Source: Verrucomicrobiota bacterium (GTDB lineage: Bacteria > Verrucomicrobiota > Verrucomicrobiia > Limisphaerales > AV2). From it: DNA of 10,803 nucleotides. Below are positions 1-6,155 of the stretch, one piece after another; the first letter of the stretch is position 1, and the number at the start of each line of letters is the position of its first letter. The DNA lies in NCBI GenBank assembly GCA_003219675.1, contig QHPW01000129.1:1-10803 (forward strand). The letters are read 5' to 3'. The notes under the pieces were generated by a model. It was not told the origin of the DNA. It did no database searches and saw only the letters and a program-made list of their open reading frames with translations. Position numbers and translations under genes: made by a program.

Positions 1-2
1 CG

Positions 3-1121
3 CGGAGTTTTTTCGGCATCGAACCTCAGTATCAAGTGCCCTCGTATGTCGAATTCACGCATGTCACGCAACTGCCCTGGTTCCTGTTGCTCGGACTCCT
101 GGCCGGCGTGCTGGGCGCGGCGTTCCTGAAACTGCTTCGCCACAGCGAATTGCTGTTCAGTCGCGTTTCGCAGCCGCTTTATGCGCGGATGGCGCTTGGC
201 GGGCTGGTGGTGGGCGCAATCGCCACTGGCTTCCCCCAGGTCTGGGGCAACGGCTACGGCGCGACGAATCAGATTCTGCACGACCAATACGAGTTGAGCT
301 TTCTGTTCGGATTGTTCGTGGCGAAATTGCTCGCCACCCTGATGACCGTCGGTTCCGGCGCAGTGGGCGGCGTGTTCACGCCGACGTTGTTTCTGGGGGC
401 CGGGCTGGGCGGTTTGTTCGGCATGACCCTGCATGCGGGTCACGTCGCCGAAACCTTGCCCACCGCCGCCTTTGCGCTGGCGGGCATGGGCAGCGTGCTG
501 GCGGCCACCACGCATTCGCCGCTGCTGGCGATGATCATGGTGTTCGAGATCTCCTTGAATTACACCCTCATGCCGCCGCTGATGGTGGCCTGCGCGGTGT
601 CAACCCTGGTGGCGCGCGGGCTTGATCCCGAAACCATCTACACCGAACCGCTCCGGCAAAAGGGTCTGGAAACCGAGCGGGAGAGCGCGCAACCCGGCGC
701 GGCCACCCAGCAAACCGTCGGCGACCTCATGCGCGACCCGGTGCCCCCGCTGAAGCAAACATCGACCTTCCACGAAATTGCCGATCGGTTCCTGACCAGC
801 TCGAACAATTTTCTGCCGGTGGTGGACGACAAAAACTCGCTCGTCGGGCTGGTCGCGTTGCAGGATTTGAAGGAGTACCTCAATGCCGGGCAGGAATTGA
901 ACGGTGTCATCGCTTACGACGTGATGCGTCCGCCCCCGAAGTGTCTGACGCCGAACCAAAAACTGCTCGACGCGTTGCCGGTCCTGCTCAACAGCGAACA
1001 GCGCAACGTGCCCGTGATCAGCTCCCAAAAAGAACGACGGCTGGTGGGAGCGGTCGCCCGCGCTGAAGCGCTCGGTCTGCTCTCCGAAGCCATCGCGCCG
1101 CGCAGCACGCCGGGCGGGTAG
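3..1121 (+). CDS. ClC-family chloride channel/transporter with C-terminal CBS pair (5' end outside window)
   Basis: The frame is open from the first complete codon at position 3, so the gene starts upstream; the GTG at 36 lies inside the protein. What is visible is the second half of a ClC membrane domain. It includes the signature GGVFTP (about nt 366-383) followed by a glycine-rich helix, and a THSPL...VFEISLNY stretch that matches the late helices of E. coli ClcA. The tyrosine in ETIYTEPL (nt 639-641) aligns with the anion-coordinating Tyr445 of ClcA. Two CBS domains follow, roughly nt 717-870 and 909-1095, the usual cytoplasmic nucleotide-binding regulatory pair of many ClC proteins. The gating glutamate (GxEGP motif) would lie in the missing N-terminal half, so channel and H+/Cl- exchanger cannot be told apart. 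The gene ends with TAG. Family assignment is secure; the transported anion is inferred from the family only. Confidence 0.93.
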   Translation, partial: RSFFGIEPQYQVPSYVEFTHVTQLPWFLLLGLLAGVLGAAFLKLLRHSELLFSRVSQPLYARMALGGLVVGAIATGFPQVWGNGYGATNQILHDQYELSFLFGLFVAKLLATLMTVGSGAVGGVFTPTLFLGAGLGGLFGMTLHAGHVAETLPTAAFALAGMGSVLAATTHSPLLAMIMVFEISLNYTLMPPLMVACAVSTLVARGLDPETIYTEPLRQKGLETERESAQPGAATQQTVGDLMRDPVPPLKQTSTFHEIADRFLTSSNNFLPVVDDKNSLVGLVALQDLKEYLNAGQELNGVIAYDVMRPPPKCLTPNQKLLDALPVLLNSEQRNVPVISSQKERRLVGAVARAEALGLLSEAIAPRSTPGG

Positions 1122-1280
1122 GCGACCCCGGTCTCGATAACCTTTTGCAGCGTCCTCCGGGTCGCTTATCGTGGGCTGCACGAACAAATGGGTTTGTACC
1201 GCTATGGACAATAATTCTGTCGCGCCGCGCAAATGGTTCAAGACACACGTTACCCCATGAACCGCAAGGCAGGTCGGGCC

Positions 1281-1315
1281 GTCCTCAGCCCGCCGGGCCG
1301 CGGCCCGGTGAGGAC
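1281..1315. repeat. GC-rich nested palindrome (hairpin) in intergenic repeat
   Basis: A perfect 16-bp palindrome, CCGGGCCGCGGCCCGG (1293-1308), sits inside an outer 7-bp inverted repeat, GTCCTCA (1281-1287) with TGAGGAC (1309-1315). Five unpaired bases on the left side form a bulge. No T-run follows, so it is not a canonical rho-independent terminator. It lies between the first opposed pair of CCATGAACC boxes and may be the core of that repeat unit. Confidence 0.7.
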
Positions 1316-1394
1316 ACCGCGCCCTACCCGTTGGCGGGGTTCATGGCCCCAATGCGCGCCAAATGGCGAGGGGGCTTCCCATGAACCTCAGAAA

Positions 1395-1447
1395 GTGGCA
1401 CAGGCATCCTGCCTGTTCGGGACTGACAGGCTGGAAGCCTGTCTCAC
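1395..1447. repeat. Long imperfect inverted repeat built from two small hairpins
   Basis: The left arm 1395-1416 and right arm 1426-1447 are each 22 bases and match as reverse complements at 18 of 22 positions, with a 9-base loop. Each arm is itself a small hairpin: CAGGCA-TCC-TGCCTG on the left and ACAGGCT-GGA-AGCCTGT on the right, with mutually complementary 3-base loops. The element can therefore fold as one long stem or as two short ones. The AGGCTGGAAGCCT core is one I recall as common between genes in Verrucomicrobiota and Planctomycetota; that recollection is not checked. It lies between the second opposed pair of CCATGAACC boxes. Confidence 0.75.
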
Positions 1448-1544
1448 TTTGCAGCCGGCGGCCCGGTTCATGGCTCCGATTCACGTCCGAATTTTGGAGG
1501 TGTTCCCTTCCCATGAACCGTCCCTTCCCCCGGTGTGGGAGAAG

Positions 1545-2123
1545 GTGCCCGCAAGACGGTTGTTGTTGTTGGCGGTTGCGACACGCTGGGTTTTTCTGTT
1601 GTTGCTTTGTTGCGCCGGGACGTCCTCGCTTCGCGCGGTACAGATGCAGCCGCTCTCGATTGAACAACTCACCCAAAAAGCGACGCTCGTGGTGAGCGGC
1701 AGAGTTTTGAGCAAAAGCTGCCTCAGGGACCTGGCGGGCCGCATCTACACCAGGGTCGAACTGCAAATCGTCGAAATCTGGAAAGGCTCGCTTTCAACCA
1801 ATCTTTTCCCCGTTGTGCAGGGCGGCGGCATTCTCGGTGACGAAAAGGCGACCGTCTCCGGCCAGGTCGAATACTCCGTCGGCGAGGAGGTGGTCGTGTT
1901 CCTTGTCTTGAACCCGCGCGGCGAGGGCGTCACGCTCGGTCTGGCGCAGGGAAAATTCCATGTCGGCAAGGACGCCCGGACCGGCGAACGACTGGTGCAC
2001 AATCTGTTTCATGGCGAACCCGATCCCGACAGCTGGGCGGTCTCCCGAACCGGTTTGTCTCCGACGCAGCGACGGCTGACGCTGGTCGAACTGAAACGCC
2101 GTGTGCAAGGAGACAATCCATGA
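1545..2123 (+). CDS. Small secreted protein of unknown function, coupled to the matrixin protease gene
   Basis: The protein is about 192 residues from a GTG at 1545. The N-terminus has Arg-Arg followed by a strongly hydrophobic stretch to about residue 24 and a plausible signal-peptidase site after SLRA (near residue 31), so it is probably exported. The mature part looks beta-rich and has a motif GEEVVVFLVLNP followed by GLAQGKFHV. The start is uncertain: the frame is open back to 1233, but that part is the repeat region, and GTG 1533 or TTG 1560 are alternatives. No clear Shine-Dalgarno sequence precedes any of them. The TGA stop overlaps the ATG of the next gene (ATGA), which implies translational coupling with the metalloprotease. 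I recall proteins of this look beside matrixin-like proteases in other bacteria, but cannot name a family. A substrate, inhibitor or partner of the protease are all possible. Confidence 0.7.
   Translation: MPARRLLLLAVATRWVFLLLLCCAGTSSLRAVQMQPLSIEQLTQKATLVVSGRVLSKSCLRDLAGRIYTRVELQIVEIWKGSLSTNLFPVVQGGGILGDEKATVSGQVEYSVGEEVVVFLVLNPRGEGVTLGLAQGKFHVGKDARTGERLVHNLFHGEPDPDSWAVSRTGLSPTQRRLTLVELKRRVQGDNP
2107..2112 (+). promoter_or_regulatory. Shine-Dalgarno sequence of the metalloprotease gene
   Basis: AAGGAG lies 7 bases before the ATG at 2120, inside the end of the upstream gene. It is the only strong ribosome binding site in the window and fixes the protease start. Confidence 0.8.
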
Positions 2124-3604
2124 AGAGCAGAAGCGCGTTACTGGCGCTCCTCTTTGTCTGCGATTTCAGCGCAGGCGCATTTGTTGTCGAGTTGAACAGC
2201 AATGGCGATCCCGTGCGATGGCATTTGAACCCGCTCGAGCCGACCGTCCCGCCCAATCCCAAGGGACAGGGCGTTCACACCAACGTCGTGAATCCGGCGA
2301 CCAGGAGTGTGCGGTTTTTTCTTGCGGCAGATGCCTACTCTGCGGCGAACGCCACGACCGAGCTGAACGCTGTGCGCGCCTCGTTCGCGCAATGGCAGGC
2401 GATTCCCGGCACGTTTTTGAAATTCGAAGACGCCGGACTGGTCGCGCCCGGTGTGGACGTCAATACCAGCGACGATCAGAACGTGGTTTTCTGGGCAAAG
2501 AACGGCACGCTTGTCAACGGCGGCATGGACAACATCAGCGGCGCGTTGGCGGTCACCTTCAACTCCTTTTTCCCCGACAACAATGCCCAGGCCGAGGCTG
2601 ACATCGTGTTCAACGGCGTCGAATACGCATGGTCCGCGGATTTCAACAGCGCCGACACCACGGTCCAATTCATCGAAAGCACCGCGGCGCATGAAATCGG
2701 CCATTTTCTGGGGCTGAAACATTCCCCGGTCGGCGGCGCGACGATGCTGTTCCGCGGGGCTGCAGGTGTCAACCTGCAAGCCGGTTTGTCCAGCGATGAA
2801 GTTGCCGCCGCCCAATGGCTCTACGCCCAGTCTTCCACACTGGCGACCCTGGGCCGCCTGCAAGGGCAGGTCACCCTGAGCGGTTCGCCGGTTTTTGGCG
2901 CCGCTGTTCTGGCCGAAGAGGCTTCGACGGGAAACCTGGTCGCGGGCACGGTCACGCGCGCCGACGGAGCTTACGATCTGCCCGCGATGCCGCCAGGCCA
3001 ATACCGAGTGCGTGTCACGCCGCTCGATCCTTCCAGCGCAAGCTCATTTTTAATTCGCGGCCGCGACATAGCCTCCGCGTATGCCTCGGCGGAAACCGGT
3101 TTCCTCCCGACAACCAATGTCATTGTCACACTCACCGCCGGGGCAACGGGCAACAGCAATTTTGCCGTGACCGTCGGCAGTCCCGCGTTTCGTATCACGC
3201 ACATTCGCCAGACGAGCGCGAACGCCGGATCGTTCCGCTGGTCTTCCCTGCCGGCCGCCATTCATCCCGGCCAAAGCAACTATTTCATCGGCGTGGCGTC
3301 GGCAAATCTGCCGACCAACGAATCTCGGTTTCCATCAGCGTCGCGAGCAACGCCACGCCCGGCCTCCGCAGTTTTATCGCGCAAGGCGGCGCCGAGATCG
3401 CGTATGCGAACGGATTCCTCGAAGTCCAGACGATGGTTCCCGATTTCAACTTCGACGGGCTCGACGACCGTTTCCAGCGCCAATACTTTCCGTTGTTCAC
3501 GGCGCCGGAAGCCGCTCCGGACGCCGATCCAGACGGCGACCGATTCAACAATCAGGCGGAATACATCGCCGGCACCAATCCGGTCAACGCGCTGTCGTTG
3601 TTGA
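2120..3604 (+). CDS. Secreted matrixin-type zinc metalloprotease, frameshifted near its 3' third
   Basis: The N-terminal residues 1 to about 19 form a signal peptide. The catalytic motif HEIGHFLGLKH gives zinc ligands His191, His195 and His201 and the catalytic base Glu192, and Met209 in GGATM is the Met-turn. This is the metzincin signature, closest in spacing to the matrixin (peptidase M10) group. Residues about 245-310 resemble a carboxypeptidase-regulatory or CnaB-like beta-sandwich (GQVTLSGSPV...GAYDLPAMPPGQYRVRV). The first 19 or so residues after the signal peptide do not show the cysteine switch of animal MMPs. Up to about residue 400 (nt ~3320) the sequence is protein-like; after that this frame turns into an Arg/Ser/Pro-rich tail ending at the TAG-or-similar stop at 3604, while the neighbouring frame becomes protein-like. 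The true product was probably about 566 residues, ending at 3819. It likely acts outside the cell or on the cell surface on unknown protein substrates. Confidence 0.85.
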   Translation: MKSRSALLALLFVCDFSAGAFVVELNSNGDPVRWHLNPLEPTVPPNPKGQGVHTNVVNPATRSVRFFLAADAYSAANATTELNAVRASFAQWQAIPGTFLKFEDAGLVAPGVDVNTSDDQNVVFWAKNGTLVNGGMDNISGALAVTFNSFFPDNNAQAEADIVFNGVEYAWSADFNSADTTVQFIESTAAHEIGHFLGLKHSPVGGATMLFRGAAGVNLQAGLSSDEVAAAQWLYAQSSTLATLGRLQGQVTLSGSPVFGAAVLAEEASTGNLVAGTVTRADGAYDLPAMPPGQYRVRVTPLDPSSASSFLIRGRDIASAYASAETGFLPTTNVIVTLTAGATGNSNFAVTVGSPAFRITHIRQTSANAGSFRWSSLPAAIHPGQSNYFIGVASANLPTNESRFPSASRATPRPASAVLSRKAAPRSRMRTDSSKSRRWFPISTSTGSTTVSSANTFRCSRRRKPLRTPIQTATDSTIRRNTSPAPIRSTRCRC

Positions 3605-3819
3605 AAATCCAGGGTGTCAGTTTGGACGCCAAGGGCAGCACGCTCACCTGGGAGAGCGTCGCGGGCAGGCGTTACCAGGTCTGGAGCCGGCGCGACGTGG
3701 CCAATGATCCCTGGCGGACTGTCGGCCCGGTTGTCACCGCTGCCGGCGCTTCGACGCAATTCACCGACGCCTCAGCAACCGGCGGCTTTTGTTTTTATCG
3801 CGTGCAGGTGCTGCCCTAA
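3322..3819 (+). pseudogene. Displaced C-terminal part of the metalloprotease (TSP3-like repeat plus terminal beta domain)
   Basis: This is the continuation of the protease in the -1 frame relative to its start. It opens with ISVSISVASNATPG, then a calcium-binding TSP3-like stretch with DFNFDGLDDRF and DADPDGDRF...EYIAGTNP. It ends with a beta-rich domain (TWESVAGRRYQVWSRRD to FYRVQVLP) of the type that closes many secreted Verrucomicrobiota proteins. Adding one base near 3316-3330 would give a single 1701-base gene of 566 codons plus stop. The fragment has no start or ribosome site of its own at the junction, so as sequenced it is not expected to be translated unless ribosomes shift frame. 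No classic slippery heptamer is visible at the junction. A sequencing or assembly error and a real one-base deletion are equally open. Confidence 0.8.
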
Positions 3820-3831
3820 CCCGGATTTTTC

Positions 3832-3918
3832 ACAGCCCGCGTAGCCGCCGACGTAAGGAGGCGGATAGAAATGGCGATCACGACGCTCCACCTCCTTACG
3901 TCGGTGGCTACAGGCTGT
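3832..3918. repeat. Long imperfect inverted repeat between protease and polyprenyl synthase genes
   Basis: The arms 3841-3865 and 3887-3911 are 25 bases each and match as reverse complements at 23 of 25, around a 21-base loop. An outer pair, ACAGCC (3832-3837) and GGCTGT (3913-3918), extends the stem with a small bulge. The arm core CGACGTAAGGAGG resembles a sequence I recall as dispersed in Verrucomicrobiota genomes. It has no open frame and no flanking direct repeat that I can see. No T-tract follows, so it is a poor rho-independent terminator, though the RNA hairpin could protect the 3' end of the protease mRNA. Confidence 0.8.
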
Positions 3919-3955
3919 CGTGACTCATGCGGAGTATGAAATAGACCACTAAGGT

Positions 3956-3983
3956 TTGACTTGGTTTTTGACTCCCCTTAGAT
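3956..3983 (+). promoter_or_regulatory. Candidate sigma-70 promoter for the polyprenyl synthase operon
   Basis: TTGACT (3956-3961) and TTAGAT (3978-3983) are separated by 16 bases. The implied start of transcription, about 3989-3992, lies within a few bases of the ATG at 3993, so the message could be leaderless or nearly so. A second TTGACT at 3968-3973 is too close to the -10 to serve. The -35 is good (5 of 6); the -10 is weak. Confidence 0.4.
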
Positions 3984-3992
3984 TGGCGCACG

Positions 3993-5030
3993 ATGTTGGC
4001 TGCCCAAACCAAAGCGGTTGCAGTCGCCGCGCCCGCCAAACCACCGCCGCATTCCTGGAAGCAGATTGTGGAGCCGGTGGAGCCGTTTTTGAACGCGGTG
4101 GCCGAACGGCTGGGCGAACAGGTGCGGACCTTCGACCCGGAAATCACCTCTTATGCGCAATACGCCTTGACCAATCAAGGCAAGCAGTTGCGCCCGGCGC
4201 TCGTGGCCTTGAGCGCCGGCACGGTCGGCAAACCCAATGACAGCCTCGTCACCGTGGCGGTGATCATCGAGATGGTCCACCTGGCCACGTTGGCGCATGA
4301 TGATGTGATGGACGAAGCGGCGCTGCGCCGGCAGCAGCCGACGCTCGCCGCAAACTGGGGCAATCAAATCTCCGTTCTGCTCGGCGACTGCCTTTTCGCG
4401 CACGCGCTGAAACTGGCCGCGGGTTTTCCCACAACGGAAATCTGCCGCGCGGTTTCGGCGGCGACCAAAACCGTTTGCTCCGGCGAAATTCTGCAGACCC
4501 ATCGGCAGCGGCGGCTCCAGTTGTCACGCGAGGAGTATTTCAGGATCCTGGAGATGAAGACCGCCGAGTTGTTCGCCTTGTCGTGCGATCTGGGCGCCTG
4601 TCAGTGCGGAGGCACACCCGCGGAGCGCGCGGCCTTGCGCCGGTTCGGTCTGGCGCTGGGCACGGCGTATCAGATTTATGACGATTGCCTAGACCTGTTC
4701 GGGTCGGAGGCGTTGGTCGGCAAATCGCTCGGCACGGATCTGGCCAACGGGAAATTGACCCTGCCGGTGCTTGTGGCGCTGGAGCGATCCAGCGGCGCCG
4801 ACCGCGCAAAGCTGGAGAGATTGATCGCGCCGTGGGACGGCAGGAATTTCTCGAGTGTGATTGAATTGCTGGATCACTGCGAAGCTCTGGACGAATCTCG
4901 CGCGGCGATTCATGAGTTTCTGGAAAGCGCCCGGCTCTGCCTGGCGCCCCTGCCCGCAACCGAAAGCCGGCTGGCCTTGATCGCGCTGACCGGATTTCTG
5001 GAGCAACAAACGAGTGCCTTGGGAGTTTAA
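3993..5030 (+). CDS. Long-chain trans-polyprenyl diphosphate synthase
   Basis: The protein has 345 residues, a normal length for the family. It carries the GKQLRP motif (Gly63-Pro68), the first aspartate-rich motif DDVMD (Asp103-Asp107) within HLATLAHDD, and LLGDCLFA. The second aspartate-rich motif is YDDCLD (Asp230, Asp231, Asp234), followed by GKSLGTDLANGKLTLP. These residues bind the magnesium-diphosphate groups of the allylic primer and isopentenyl diphosphate. The residues 4 and 5 before Asp103 are Thr and Ala rather than aromatic, which favours a long-chain product such as a quinone side chain or undecaprenyl-like lipid over farnesyl diphosphate. This chain-length call is inference. 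The enzyme is cytosolic or membrane-associated. No Shine-Dalgarno precedes ATG 3993, and no other in-frame ATG precedes the conserved core. The sigma factor gene starts 10 bases after its stop. Confidence 0.92.
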   Translation: MLAAQTKAVAVAAPAKPPPHSWKQIVEPVEPFLNAVAERLGEQVRTFDPEITSYAQYALTNQGKQLRPALVALSAGTVGKPNDSLVTVAVIIEMVHLATLAHDDVMDEAALRRQQPTLAANWGNQISVLLGDCLFAHALKLAAGFPTTEICRAVSAATKTVCSGEILQTHRQRRLQLSREEYFRILEMKTAELFALSCDLGACQCGGTPAERAALRRFGLALGTAYQIYDDCLDLFGSEALVGKSLGTDLANGKLTLPVLVALERSSGADRAKLERLIAPWDGRNFSSVIELLDHCEALDESRAAIHEFLESARLCLAPLPATESRLALIALTGFLEQQTSALGV

Positions 5031-5040
5031 CACCTGTGCC

Positions 5041-5673
5041 ATGAACACCCACGTGCTCGAAAAAGCCCCCGCGCCCCCCGCTGCTCTGCCGCCGGCCAAT
5101 GATCAGCAGGAAGAGCAGCAACGGGTCAAGCTCGCCAAAAACGGCGACCTGGAGGCTTATGACGAGCTGGTGCGGCGCTATCAGGAGCGCATCTACGCCA
5201 CGATTTACCACATGACGGCCAACCACGAGGACGCCAACGACCTGGCCCAGGACACATTCATCAAGGCTTATCAGGCGCTCAAGTCGTTCAAAGGCGATTC
5301 CAGCTTCTTCACCTGGGTTTACCGGATCGCGGTGAACAAGACCATCAACTTCCTCAAACAGCGGAAGAATAAAACCCACATGAGCCTGAACGACCTGGAT
5401 TTCAACGCTGAACATGATGCCGATCTCGTCGCGTTGATCTCCGAGAAGACGCCGCGGCGCGAGGTCAACCTGATCGAACTCCAGGAGAAATTGAACGTGG
5501 CAATGCAAAAACTGTCTGAAGTCCATAGATTGGTCGTGACGTTGCATGATGTGCAAGGTTTGTCACACGAAGAGATTGGCAAGATTATGGACTGCAACAC
5601 GGGGACAGTCCGCTCCCGCCTTTTTTACGCACGGCAACAGTTGCAGGCTTATCTGTCCGACTATCTGAAATAA
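5041..5673 (+). CDS. ECF-type RNA polymerase sigma factor (RpoE-like)
   Basis: The protein has 210 residues from ATG 5041. Region 2 covers about residues 37-108 and contains the -10 recognition segment DLAQDTFIKAY and the helix TWVYRIAVN. Region 4 covers about 145-205, with a helix-turn-helix in LSHEEIGKIMDC...TVRSRLFYAR that should read the -35 element. The two regions are joined by a short linker (about 109-144), and regions 1 and 3 are absent, as in ECF (group 4) sigma factors. A GTG at 5014 would add nine residues and overlap the upstream gene by 17 bases; the ATG is preferred, but neither start has a convincing ribosome site. It lies 10 bases after the polyprenyl synthase gene and 2 bases before a single-span membrane protein gene that may encode its anti-sigma factor. 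That layout points to control by an envelope signal. Confidence 0.92.
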   Translation: MNTHVLEKAPAPPAALPPANDQQEEQQRVKLAKNGDLEAYDELVRRYQERIYATIYHMTANHEDANDLAQDTFIKAYQALKSFKGDSSFFTWVYRIAVNKTINFLKQRKNKTHMSLNDLDFNAEHDADLVALISEKTPRREVNLIELQEKLNVAMQKLSEVHRLVVTLHDVQGLSHEEIGKIMDCNTGTVRSRLFYARQQLQAYLSDYLK

Positions 5674-5675
5674 CC

Positions 5676-6155
5676 ATGAATCCGTCTCCGGAACAGTTTG
5701 ATCGGCTAAGGCAATTGCTTGCTCTCAAGCGTTACGAGCAGCCGCCGCCCCGTTTCTTCAATCACTTTTCGGACAAAGTCATCGCCCGCATCGAGACCGA
5801 AGGGCTGGTCATGCGAACCTCGTTGTGGGGGCGGCTGTTTCCAGACCTCGACGCCAAACCCGTGCTGGCTTGCGTCTACGGTTTGGTCATCACCGGCCTG
5901 CTGGTGATCGGGCTGGGAGTCTCGCAATCTCTCGAGTCGGAGGAAAGCAACGCCCCGACCCTGGACACACCTTGGTTCGCGCAGACGCCCGGACCGGCCT
6001 TCAAGCTGCCGCCCACCGCTCCAGTCGTCCGTTCGCTGAGCGAACAGACCGACTCCACCTCCAGCGTCATCCCTGCCTTCCCGGGAACGGCACCGCGCTT
6101 TCTGTTTGACGTGAACCAGTTGAAAGTCGAGCGGGCCAGTTACAGCGTCCGCTAG
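5676..6155 (+). CDS. Single-span membrane protein, candidate anti-sigma factor
   Basis: The protein has 159 residues. A charged, helical N-terminal part (1-61) precedes one hydrophobic segment at about 62-84 (VLACVYGLVITGLLVIGLG). A Ser/Thr/Pro-rich C-terminal part then follows, presumably periplasmic, and ends in FDVNQLKVERASYSVR. Size, topology and position 2 bases after an ECF sigma gene are those expected of an anti-sigma factor. However, the N-terminal part has no HxxxCxxC zinc motif, so it is not a canonical ZAS-type anti-sigma. I do not recognise a named family. Its TAG stop overlaps the stop of the convergent gene in a shared CTAG. Confidence 0.75.
   Translation: MNPSPEQFDRLRQLLALKRYEQPPPRFFNHFSDKVIARIETEGLVMRTSLWGRLFPDLDAKPVLACVYGLVITGLLVIGLGVSQSLESEESNAPTLDTPWFAQTPGPAFKLPPTAPVVRSLSEQTDSTSSVIPAFPGTAPRFLFDVNQLKVERASYSVR

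Larger units (their letters stand above)
1255..1519. repeat. Five alternating copies of 9-bp box CCATGAACC / GGTTCATGG in the 1122-1544 gap
   Basis: The box is read as CCATGAACC at 1255-1263, 1379-1387 and 1511-1519, and as its reverse complement GGTTCATGG at 1338-1346 and 1465-1473. Orientations strictly alternate. The first two and the next two boxes enclose 74 and 77 bases respectively, each holding a strong hairpin (separate entries). This region lies between two genes; an open frame runs through it from 1233, but the translation is proline/arginine-rich low-quality sequence with no family resemblance. I read it as a modular non-coding repeat. The remainder of the gap, 1122-1254, shows only a 7-bp inverted repeat (GCGACCC at 1122-1128, GGGTCGC at 1159-1165) of doubtful meaning. 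Confidence 0.75.

Noticed and set aside
1194..1217. TTGTAC and ACAATAATTC as a promoter upstream of the secreted-protein gene
   Set aside because: The spacing is only about 10-12 bases, and the start codon is more than 300 bases away across the repeats.
1233..1544. N-terminal extension of the secreted-protein gene back to ATG 1233
   Set aside because: The added 104 residues translate repeat DNA, and a signal peptide begins only after 1545, so the extension would bury it.
3316..3332. Programmed ribosomal frameshift in the protease gene
   Set aside because: No X XXY YYZ slippery heptamer or obvious downstream stem is visible; a one-base deletion or sequencing error explains it more simply.
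3841..3911. Inverted repeat as a rho-independent terminator
   Set aside because: The stem is long and has a 21-base loop, and no run of T follows on either strand.
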